Assembly (NCBI GenBank): GCA_030998225.1
Contig: JAPYXD010000741.1
Coordinates: 1,240,001-1,304,000 of the forward strand
Source: Diplolepis rosae
Lineage: Eukaryota; Arthropoda; Insecta; Hymenoptera; Diplolepididae
Direction of reading: 5' to 3'
Length of the DNA stretch: 64,000 nucleotides
Under the pieces are notes generated by a model. It had not been told where the DNA came from. It saw only the letters and a program-made list of their open reading frames with translations, and ran no database searches. Made by a program: the position numbers and the translations under genes. Position 1 is the stretch's first letter; each line of letters begins with the position of its first letter. Positions 40,126 to 48,559 of the stretch are shown piece by piece.

Positions 40126-40326
40126 AATATAAATAAGCATCTCAAAACTTATTATATTAACTATAACGCTGAATGTGGAGCATGAGTTGTATACCTAGGC
40201 ATCTCAAAACCTAGTATATTAGCGTAAAACGTCCACAATCAACTGCGGAGGTTACATATATAGGCATCTCAAAACCTGTATATTTGGGTCATAAAACTCA
40301 TAACATTGCCTTCTCATCTTGAGAAG
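40126..40326 (+). repeat. Array of hairpins with invariant CATCTCAAAA loop (R-U5)
   Basis: Three imperfect repeats of about 63 bp each carry the loop CATCTCAAAA (40138-40147, 40200-40209, 40265-40274). The stems differ but stay complementary: AATAAG with CTTATT; TATACCTAGG with CCTAGTATA (one bulge); ATATATAGG with CCTGTATAT (one G-U). A separate perfect hairpin, CTTCTCA and TGAGAAG, follows at 40310-40326. The array lies in the transcribed part of the LTR. Confidence 0.75.
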
Positions 40327-40499
40327 TAGTATAAGTTACCAACTAAGTATCATTTTATGAAAACTTGTGCAACAACTTATTTATTTATAATAAATTACCT
40401 TATATATTCGTAAATTCAGTGTTTTATTATCATTGTGAACAACTCAGGGCCCATAGACCTGACAAGTGACAAGTTTTGCTCGGGACGTAACAGCTGATT

Positions 40500-40517
40500 T
40501 GGTGGCAGCGGTGGGAT
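40500..40517 (+). other. Primer-binding site, tRNA-Leu(AAG)
   Basis: TGGTGGCAGCGGTGGGAT is complementary over 18 nt to the 3' end of animal tRNA-Leu(AAG) including CCA. It lies 8 bp after the LTR terminus. It fixes the element as plus-strand. Confidence 0.9.
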
Positions 40518-41056
40518 AGTCACTTTTGTTGTCACAATTGATAATAATTTAAAAATTATTTAATTGAAGCTAATCAAAATTATATGTGCAATCATTTCGA
40601 ATAAAAATTGTACATAAATAAAAGCTTCGAAATTTAAGGAATTTTCAAAATTACAAAATTATAATTTTAGTAGAAATATTCGGATAACATATTTCTACTT
40701 GTCAAAATTTAAATATTCAGGACTAAAATCTTAAAATAAATTATTTTATTTTAAGCGTTGGTATACTTCGTGTGATCACAAGCTCTGCCATCGTCAATAA
40801 CATCATCGAATTACCCCGAATAAACCTTGCATGTATTCTTTATAGCAAGATTGTGCAAGTGAAGGGTTTAAAAAGTATAAGAAAAAGTAAAACATCATTA
40901 TTTTGATTTAAAATAAATTTAAAGTTCAGAAGTTTTTCTACCTAGAGTTTACGCAGGCAATTGTGTCTCAACCATTACCTGAATAAACTTATAGTATTAA
41001 GACATTGAATATTTAAATTCAAAATTTTATAATCATACGAATTTCTGAAAGTACTA

Positions 41057-41099
41057 AAATTATACAAGGTTTTGAGCTTGAGCCTGGCTTGTGTAATTT
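41057..41099 (+). ncRNA. Leader hairpin with 19-nt CTTGAG loop, copy 1
   Basis: Stem 41057-41068 (AAATTATACAAG) pairs with 41088-41099 (CTTGTGTAATTT), 12 pairs with one G-U. The 19-nt loop GTTTTGAGCTTGAGCCTGG can form an inner G-C, C-G pair closing TTGA. Confidence 0.7.
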
Positions 41100-41163
41100 C
41101 GTACTACTGAAATTTTCAAATTGTTAACTAAGTTTGAATTTAAGTTTTTAAACAAGACAAGAA

Positions 41164-41252
41164 CAGCACACGAAAGTATAAGTCCTTTTTAGATTCGTTG
41201 AACGGTCACCATCGATGACGATCGATTGGGTAAGGCAAAGTTCGAAGTGCTA
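41164..41252 (+). other. Conserved leader block shared by both elements
   Basis: From CAGCACACGA through TTCGAAGTGCT this block is nearly identical to 47828-47915, although the surrounding leaders differ greatly. It contains a small hairpin (CCATCGAT, loop GACG, ATCGATTGG). In the other element the stem bases change C to T on one side and G to A on the other, keeping the pair. This is likely a cis-acting RNA element. Confidence 0.7.
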
Positions 41253-41312
41253 GCATTGTAATTGTTTATAACTTTCATTTTAACTTTGTTAACTAACAGA
41301 ATATTTTTGATA

Positions 41313-41361
41313 GCAAGATTGTCCAAGAATCTGTGCTTGAGTCTAGCTTGTCCAATCTTGC
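41313..41361 (+). ncRNA. Leader hairpin with 19-nt CTTGAG loop, copy 2
   Basis: GCAAGATTGTCCAAG pairs with CTTGTCCAATCTTGC (9 + 4 pairs around a 2x2 internal loop). Loop 41328-41346 is AATCTGTGCTTGAGTCTAG. This copy is homologous to the one at 47980-48022. Confidence 0.7.
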
Positions 41362-41432
41362 ATCGCTAAAATTCTGTGACATTAAACAAATTTTTTTTTG
41401 TTTATTAACAATAAACATTTTCTGTGATTTTA

Positions 41433-41477
41433 AAGATTAATTAAGGGTTTGTGCTTGAGTCTGGCTTAATTAATTTT
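41433..41477 (+). ncRNA. Leader hairpin with 19-nt CTTGAG loop, copy 3
   Basis: AAGATTAATTAAG pairs with CTTAATTAATTTT (13 pairs, one G-U). Loop 41446-41464 is GGTTTGTGCTTGAGTCTGG. Confidence 0.7.
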
Positions 41478-42471
41478 GTATCACCGAAAACGCAAGTTGT
41501 TAATACACATAATCAAATTATAAATTCAATAATTGCAAAAACTTGCTCAGGAATTCGCGGTCGCAGCTGGCCTGACCCGCCTTATATCACTGAAAACATA
41601 TAATCCAAGGTTAAACGCTGCAGCGACTGCGCGCGCCACAGCAAGAATTTGCAGTGCAGTAATAGCTAGAACAAATCATTGACAATAACAGTTCAAAATT
41701 AGTATTACCTCATTCATTTAACAATAAACAATTACAGACGAATAAATAATCAAATTTAGCGATAAATAAAATTTTCTAAATTAACAATTAAAAATAAAAT
41801 TCAAGGATTATAGTATACAATAATAATTGAATCATAATAGTTTTTAAATATAAATTCAACACTTGGAACAGATTCTCATACAAAAACAATAAAAAATCAA
41901 TTTCAATGCTATAACAGCTGATTTGCTAGCAGCAATCAAAATTCACGACCACACGAATAGTTTATCAAAATTAAAAAAAAAAAAAATCGAAAAATTCTCA
42001 GTTTTGCACACAAAAAGACAAAATGTAAGGTCATTGACATTATGCTTCAAACTGTATTTTATTCATATAATATACACTAAAAAATAAAGTCGGCAGCTTT
42101 TCGTATTACCCATAATTATAAACAAAATTTCGCTCAAAATGTAGATTAACTACAGAAATAGTTTTAATAATTTGTAAATATATTAATTCTCATAATTACC
42201 AAATTTATTGCTCAGAAACATAGTATAAGGTAAGAAATTTTAAAATCAGAAGTTTCAACGCAAAATCACATCAGAAAGTTGGTAAAAAAAATTTGGTTGA
42301 ACAAAAAAACAAAAATTAATGAATAAATAAATCGTGATATCAAAATATGCGTGCCAAGCCATGAATCTTCAAATAGAGGACCTTGGTGCATTTCTTACAT
42401 TCTCAACTAATCGTCTTTAAATTCAAGATCTAAATTATATATATAATTTTCAATAAAAACTATCAGACAAA

Positions 42472-43536
42472 ATGTCTTATTTCCAGGAAAAAACCATATT
42501 AAAGGAAACTCAGAGTAGAAAATTCATAGATGACATTTCGTGCGACCCAAAAGACGCTATGATAAGGTTAATGGCAGAATGTTTTGCCATACAACAAGGG
42601 ATTATGAACATTCCTATATTTGATGGCAAAAACATGCCTGTTAGCGATTTTATCGAAGATATTATAACTGGACAGTCATTCGTGCCTGCAACTTGTGAAA
42701 AACGATACGTTATAGCAGTGTTAGCGCGATTAAAAGGTGCTGCACGAGAAAGCACTTATGGAAAAACATTTTCTAACCTTAGTGACCGAATTCAACATCT
42801 CGAACAGCGGTTTGCCCCCCATAAAACTTACTTGTGGTACGTACGCGAAATAACTACCATTCAAATGCTTCAAAATGAAGGTATTTATGAATTCTACGAC
42901 CGATTAACGCTTTTGAAGTCAAGAGCTCAGGAATTTCTTAAAAATAGATATGAAAATACCAATCAGATGATACTTCCCCTCGACGACTGTGTCTTAGAAG
43001 CATTCATTCGGGGTTTACCTGACTGAATGTCGGCAAAGATAGAAGCGCGAAATCCGGTGATCCTGCAAGAAGATTTCGAATATGCTATAAACTACGAAGC
43101 AAGACACCAAACAGATAGGCTTTTCTTTCAACACTTTTCGCGGTATCAGCAGCCGAGCTATCGCGATCCGGAGGAGAAAAATTTTAGCCCTGAAGGACGT
43201 TCTACTCCAAATGGACTAAAGTCTACGAACCCCGCGCAAGACCCAGATGAAAGGCTCAGCGATTTCGAAAATCCGGTGTTTGAAAGTAACCTCGACCAGC
43301 AACAACAGTATACACAAAATGTAAAATTCAACCCCTATCAAAATTCTTCAATGCATCAAAATTATAACCATCGCCAATATAATCATAGCCCCGATTATAG
43401 AATAGACTATCGGCAACGTAAAAAATTAGGTATGCCAATATCAAGCGATTTAATCAATGCATTTACAGAACATGATAATGTGAAAGAATGCGAAACCACA
43501 CGCTTTGAAAATACCCTAAAAAGTAACTCAATTTAA
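42472..43536 (+). pseudogene. gag: Gag of the tRNA-Leu element, interrupted by a stop
   Basis: Two stretches in the same frame, 42472-43026 and 43027-43536, are separated only by a TGA at 43024-43026. The first holds a capsid domain of the Ty3/gypsy type: IPIFDGKNMPVSDFIED near residue 47, then ARLKGAARESTYG and RIQHLEQRFAP, like the capsid of the tRNA-Gly element downstream (VPLFDGSNLPLSHFIEG). The second is hydrophilic and rich in Gln, Asn and Tyr, typical of the capsid-nucleocapsid spacer. No intact CCHC knuckle is in frame. A cysteine pair (CSFC) appears in a shifted frame near 43540. The role would have been particle assembly and RNA packaging. This copy cannot make full-length Gag without readthrough. 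Confidence 0.75.
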
Positions 43537-43852
43537 GATTCTGCAGTTTCTGCGAACTCCATCACGAAAAATCTTTTAGGGAAATCCGGAAGATCGAATA
43601 AAGTCAGAGTAAAAACTAAAAAGGAAGACTTTATAAGAGAAGAAAAAGTTATAAAAGAATGCAGAAAACGAAAAAGAAGTACTTCGGATCCTCAAAGTGA
43701 AGCCCCTTTGGCTCTGAAAATAGTAAAAGCATCGACCCTATTAAATACTAATATTCCCAGGACATCATTCATTGGTTCTGAAAAGACTGTAAAAGTTACA
43801 GAAGAATCGCGAGATACGTCAACAGAATCAGATAAGCATTATAAATCATGAA
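43537..43852 (+). pseudogene. Decayed end of gag or start of pol
   Basis: After a TAA at 43534-43536 the same frame stays open for about 105 codons with a basic, lysine-rich composition and no motif I recognise. A second frame gives a degenerate CSFCELHH knuckle-like string. Order suggests the gag-pol junction of the element. Confidence 0.35.
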
Positions 43853-45940
43853 GCATTCACACACATCAATCAAGCGTCTATCCTACTGCATCACCTGAAA
43901 CTGACATTCAAACGGCCTGGTCTACGCCTGACCTCGCTAAAGCACTGATTATTGACATGCCTATGGAACTGAAAAAAGGATACAACCAACATCTTAATCC
44001 TAAAATCCATGGGTTGTTCTGGACACAGTTGCCACTCCAGCGCACACTGGAAAGGGAGCCATGTGGTATTGGTTAAGTGACATATGATCAATTTCCGGAT
44101 ATTGTGATGACTCCCAGGCAATAATGTGACATGAATAATTCATAAAGTGTATATGTATGATAATTCTTACCTATTTTTAGGATTTTCCTAACGTATATTT
44201 GAAAGGTAACGTTCACATTTAATTTTGTAATCCTTTCACTGCTAATTGGAGCATCTGCCTCACACAGTGAAATTTTTACTATTATTAATTGTCGATCATG
44301 CTTTATTTAAGGTAAAACTAAAAATTCAATTATTGATTTAATTAACGGTGAATTCTCAATTCCAAAAGAGCATTTTAAGCGGGTACAGCTTTCATTTGGC
44401 AAGACTTAAATCTTGAGTTAAGTTAAACAAATCTTCAAATAATTTTTGGACCTTTAATACACTAAATACTTCATGATAGTAAACGGAACCAAAAATTTAT
44501 TTGGTATACAGAAGTTATTTAAAAAAAAAAAATCATATTCTAGTAATAAAACTATACTTCTTTGCCTTGATGAATACAGCCTTTCAAAGTAACGTTAGCT
44601 TAAACTAAACTTCTAACTTAAAAAGTTATCTCCAGATTATATAATATTCAAATTTTAGACTTAATTAATTATAAGATCTAATAATTATAACTAACATATC
44701 TATAAATTATTTATTTAAATTACTAACTAGAAACTTTTCAGCTCTCAACTGTTAATTTCAATCATAGTCATTTAAGATGTTGGTAATATGATATGCATAT
44801 CAATTTTAATTTTAAAATTTCCGCGTTTCAAAATCAAGCTTATTGAATAATCAGTAAGATGGCAATAATTTGTAATAATATGACAATTTTATGGATAACT
44901 GAATTGGCTGATATTCCTGGAATTCCGTTGAACAAGATCATCATAAAATAGTTTTTCTGCGAAATTCTATTACTGTTCAAGGTAATATCCTCAATTCTAA
45001 TAATATTCGAATCCACAATTTTCTTATCGTGTTTTCTTTTAATGAAAATAAATGTGTCAAAATTCACTTATAAAAAGCAAGGATCCTAAAAAAAACAATG
45101 TGGTTCAATGCATTACCTTCTAAATTTCGCATAGGAAATTTTGACGGAAAATGAGTAAATTCAGATTGTGTATCCACATTGCATTTTGTACTATCTAACA
45201 TATTATATATTATAGAAACGTAATAAGCTATTTTTAATATTAGTAAATTAAAAAAATAAGAAAAAAGCGTTTTCATTGAAAAATTGTATCTCAATTATAA
45301 AATTATTAAATAGAAAAATGATATATATTATTTGTATTATATGTATTATATATATAATATGATATAACTCTAACAATTTCATACTGTTATTAAAACTGTA
45401 CGACCAATAGTTCATACAAATAAAACATGCGAATTTATTATTAGGTAATTTTTTTGAAAATGTTTCAGTCACATAATATATCAATTTTGTGCGACAATAA
45501 ACATTAGCTAAATTAATTGTTGGTAGCTGAATTTTCCAACGACAATCTAACACGAATCCTTGCCATCATATCAAATATTTATATAATTTTCTGAATGTGC
45601 AGGTGCGGAACAACATTTTCAGGGACGATTGATGAAGCAATGTCTTTATTCGCATTCACTCTAGAAATTCCAGCACAGCATGAGATACAACCTTCTCAGC
45701 ATTCAGAAAATCCAAGGCTATTTCCACCCTATTTCCAGACAACCTGGATGATGACCCAAGCCCCAGAAAATCAACGGACGCGAAGAATGGAAATAAATAT
45801 ACTCAAACACCCAGACGAACTCACTACGGATTTCACTAGTTTGCCGTCTGACCATTCGCGACCGTCAACTACTGGCATCCCTTCAGCATTCCCTACAGCT
45901 TGTGAAATGCCCAGAGTAACAAGCATTCACAGTAGTAAAA
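43853..45940 (+). other. Pol-less gap of the tRNA-Leu element, no gene recognised
   Basis: No protease, reverse transcriptase, RNase H or integrase motif is visible in any frame. 43853-44120 has moderately open frames. 44150-45560 is very AT-rich with only short shadow frames. The plus-strand frame 45595-45978 (127 codons) has no known motif. The pol gene has been deleted, or replaced by unrelated AT-rich sequence. Confidence 0.6.
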
Positions 45941-46606
45941 ACGTGCACGTCAGACATAGTAGAAGCAGAAGCAAATAATATTCACCAAGATTTAAACAAG
46001 AAAACTAACCAAATTCAAATCATTCAAAAAGAATTAAATGAAACCATCGACAAAATAGAATCGCAAGGACAATATTGGAATAATTACATGTATTATGAAA
46101 AAATTATGCAATGGTCAACACATTTGGAACTAAAATTGGAAAATTTATATGAAATAATAAAACAATTCATTAAAATAACAGAATACGCACGAGAAGGCAA
46201 ATTGCACCCTTCGACAATTTCCAAAGCCCAACTACAAGAAGTAATCACTGAAATACACACTAAAATGGAAGATTACGAATTTCCGATTCCTACTTCACAC
46301 ATTAGAGTGGAATTACTTTCACAAATTGGCAAGGCAGACTTGAAAATTAAATCTGGAAAATTACTAATATCAGTAGACATTCCATTGCTAGATAGAAAAG
46401 CACTACAATTATATAAAATTTACCCATTTCCTGTGTTCCAAGACATTTCAGGAAATTACACAAGAGCCATCTACATTTTGCCAAGAAAACAATATATTGC
46501 CCTGACAGAATACGAACGAAAATTCCTTTTGGCAGATAAAGAGTACTATGACACCTGCCAGAAACAATCTATCACACAATTTGCGAAAACACCCAACCAA
46601 TACACG
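45940..46606 (+). pseudogene. env: F-type envelope fragment of the tRNA-Leu element, cut by an LTR insertion
   Basis: From about 45945 the frame reads a heptad-rich segment (DIVEAEANNIHQDLN) and continues, with the only methionine start at 46088, through motifs of errantivirus/baculovirus F-type envelope proteins: a coiled-coil stretch, then REGKLHPSTISKAQL, then LLISVDIPLL and YKIYPFPVF, and IYILPRKQYIAL. These mark the middle of the F2-like/ectodomain portion. The frame runs straight into the LTR at 46607, where it ends after eight codons. The N-terminal signal peptide and the cleavage region are not intact upstream, and the C-terminal part, including the membrane anchor, should lie to the right of the inserted element, outside the window. 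Confidence 0.75.
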
Positions 46607-46803
46607 TGTCACGTCCCGCGACGTATTTGAATGTATATAATACACACAGGCTGGTTTGAGTTAGAAATCTATGAGAGAATCGATAAAGGGGAATAGGGAG
46701 TAGGGGAAGTAGGGAGCAGTATAGGGCCCCTTCTCCTCTAAGAAGATATGACTACGTCACGATTTTCGCTGACCGTCAATTTGTATAGAAAAATATAAAA
46801 GAG

Positions 46804-46839
46804 GCCCACACCAAGAGAAAGCAGTCAGTAAATTCTTCG
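46804..46839 (+). promoter_or_regulatory. LTR core promoter (TATAAAA and TCAGT initiator)
   Basis: TATAAAA at 46804-46810 and the arthropod initiator TCAGT at 46835-46839 are correctly spaced. Transcription would start near 46837, which defines U3/R. Confidence 0.75.
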
Positions 46840-47425
46840 TCTAGTTCGACACTTAAATTTTCCTTCGGATTTATAACCGGTCTCGCGACAATAGTCCAGT
46901 GCGGCATTTCAATTTAACTTCGGAAATCTCTGAGTTTGAGATTAATAAAATTCGACCGGGACAATTTAAAATCAAAGTTCGGGAGTCGTAAAAGTCATCG
47001 TAGACTTGAACAGATCTTTGTAAAGATCTTCGAACAGTGTCATCAATTTGGATCACCGCCCTTGACGGAATATAACTGTGCGGCCTCTAACTCCGTCTCT
47101 CTCACACACTTGGACTACACCTGTGGAGATCCAGTACTTACAACTCACCGCCGTGTGGATTAAACCTCAACACAACTTACGAATCATAAAGGTACCGAAC
47201 CTCTCTCTCTCTATCTTTATTCTTTGTCTCTTTCTCACCTACGTACCAACCAGCATGTGCCTACATTATATAAGAATTGTCTTAACGAATGTATATCCGG
47301 AAATTTTAACCAGTAAAATAAATTCAATTTGTATTATTTTCATAATCATTGTGTCTTTCATTGACTTATCCTCATCCCTAAGCGAGGATCATTCGATCCT
47401 AATTTAAAACGAGGAATCTTCGATC

Positions 47426-47436
47426 AAAGTAAGTAT
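47426..47436 (+). promoter_or_regulatory. Candidate major 5' splice site
   Basis: AAA/GTAAGTAT with GT at 47429-47430, 28 bp before the LTR end. It could join a short LTR leader to the acceptors in front of the downstream genes. Confidence 0.55.
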
Positions 47437-47472
47437 TTACGTATTTGTGACGTAACATACTTCCTTTTTTTC

Positions 47473-47490
47473 TGGTGCATCGGCCGGGAA
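47473..47490 (+). other. Primer-binding site, tRNA-Gly(GCC)
   Basis: TGGTGCATCGGCCGGGAA is complementary over 18 nt to the 3' end of animal tRNA-Gly(GCC) including CCA. It lies 15 bp after the LTR terminus, which is a wider gap than usual. Confidence 0.92.
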
Positions 47491-47599
47491 ACACAAGTCA
47501 ATTGAAAATTAACACATTGATTATTTCTAGTGAATAAATAAATGATTATGAAATATTATTTCAACTTGTAACTTCAAATTTCAATAAAATAGATTTGTT

Positions 47600-47642
47600 A
47601 GATCACAAAGGGATTTGACCTTGAGGCTAACCTTAATGATTT
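47600..47642 (+). ncRNA. Leader hairpin with 19-nt CTTGAG loop, copy 4
   Basis: AGATCACAAAGG faces CCTTAATGATTT (ten of twelve pairs including one G-U). Loop 47612-47630 is GATTTGACCTTGAGGCTAA; the inner pair is C-G where copies 1 and 6 have G-C. Confidence 0.65.
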
Positions 47643-47710
47643 AATAATCAAATCATTTCTTTGAAATTTTATAATTTATATAAATTGTATAAAATAAAAT
47701 AAGTTTGAAA

Positions 47711-47751
47711 AATCACGCAGGGATCTGACCTTGAGGCTAACCTAAGTGATT
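47711..47751 (+). ncRNA. Leader hairpin with 19-nt CTTGAG loop, copy 5
   Basis: AATCACGCAGG faces CCTAAGTGATT (nine of eleven pairs). Loop 47722-47740 is GATCTGACCTTGAGGCTAA. Confidence 0.65.
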
Positions 47752-47827
47752 AAGTAACTTATCTTATTTAAAAAATTATTCTAATTTGTTAACTAAGTTT
47801 TGATTTAAGTTAAAACAAACAAAAAAA

Positions 47828-47915
47828 CAGCACACGAGAGTATAAGTCCCTTTTGGGTACGTTGAACGGTCACCATTGATTACGATCATTGGGTAGGGCA
47901 AAGTTCGAAGTGCTT
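47828..47915 (+). other. Conserved leader block shared by both elements
   Basis: This is the counterpart of 41164-41252, from CAGCACACGAG to TTCGAAGTGCT, with the hairpin CCATTGAT, loop TACG, ATCATTGG. Confidence 0.7.
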
Positions 47916-47979
47916 GTGATTGTATTGTTTATAACTTTAATTTTAACTCTGTTAAGGAACAGAATATTTTTATTTGCAA

Positions 47980-48022
47980 AGATTGTCCAAGGATCTGAGC
48001 TTGAGCCTAACTTGTCCAGTCT
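47980..48022 (+). ncRNA. Leader hairpin with 19-nt CTTGAG loop, copy 6
   Basis: AGATTGTCCAAG faces CTTGTCCAGTCT with a 2x2 internal loop. Loop 47992-48010 is GATCTGAGCTTGAGCCTAA. Confidence 0.65.
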
Positions 48023-48160
48023 AGAGAAAAATAAATTGTGCATAACTCGAATCTTATCTGATCCCTGTTATAAACAATTTTATTTATTTAAAAAACAATT
48101 TATAATTCAATAAATTAATAAAATAGATCATTATAATTTATAAGACGCACGTGGTTGGTA

Positions 48161-48200
<40 letters not shown>

Positions 48201-48559
48201 ATAATTTTAAGAAATGTATTATTTAACATTATAATTTTACGAAAATTGAGCGATTATTTATTTATTTGAATATTTTATAGAATTATATTTTCATTTTATT
48301 ATCTTATTTCCTAATGAAAGAGTAAAAATATTAATTATTGTTATAAACAAATAAAAATAATTAAATTCTATATTGAAGTTATTATTATAATTTTTTTTGA
48401 ATTTTTATAAATTAAAATTATATTTTTACTAATTTCACTTTATTTACAAACAAAATTTTACATGTAGTTTTTTTAAATTGTTATAAACAATCGATAATTA
48501 AAAATAAATAATCTAAGATAACGCTCAACAAAAAGAAACTGTAAATTTATAATGACTCA

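Larger units (their letters stand above)
38708..40492 (+). mobile_element. 5' LTR of the tRNA-Leu-primed errantivirus-like element
   Basis: The stretch begins TGTTACATCCC and ends GGGACGTAACA, an imperfect terminal inverted repeat with one mismatch in 11. A perfect 18-nt tRNA-Leu(AAG) primer-binding site begins 8 bp after the end. A TATA box at 39560 and an insect-type initiator at 39593 divide U3 from R. At about 1785 bp it is long for this group. The 3' LTR should lie beyond the window. The left edge rests on the inverted repeat alone. The U3 part is very AT-rich, with many GATCA/ATTGAT motifs (39150-39290). Confidence 0.7.
40518..42471 (+). other. Long untranslated leader of the tRNA-Leu element
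   Basis: About 1950 bp of AT-rich sequence without open frames precede gag. It contains three covarying 19-nt-loop hairpins (41057-41099, 41313-41361, 41433-41477), a possible fourth degenerate one (41547-41575), a block homologous to the leader of the tRNA-Gly element (41164-41252), and a degenerate copy of the LTR-PBS junction (41911-41934). Confidence 0.75.
46607..47457 (+). mobile_element. 5' LTR of the tRNA-Gly complex endogenous retrovirus
   Basis: It begins TGTCACGTC and ends GACGTAACA (imperfect inverted repeat), about 851 bp. The same start recurs at 63433 after a polypurine tract. Over the 568 bases that can be compared, the two LTRs differ by four substitutions (atCaat/atAaat, gAatat/gCatat, cagCAtg/cagCCtg, taaTttaa/taaCttaa). 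This copy holds 233 bp (46695-46927) that are missing from the 3' LTR, among them the promoter. AGATCTTT GT AAAGATCT at about 47009-47026 is a perfect hairpin in the transcribed part. AATAAA-type signals occur near 46944 and 47314. Confidence 0.93.
47491..48559 (+). other. Untranslated leader of the complex retrovirus
   Basis: About 1070 bp without a gene. It holds three 19-nt-loop hairpins, the conserved block at 47828-47915 that is shared with the tRNA-Leu element, and a TA microsatellite at 48164-48197. The rest is AT-rich. Confidence 0.85.

Noticed and set aside
44840..45553. Minus-strand frames of 75-101 codons in AT-rich DNA
   Set aside because: Composition is Ile/Phe/Asn/Tyr-rich as expected from AT-rich sequence; no motif and no conserved neighbour.
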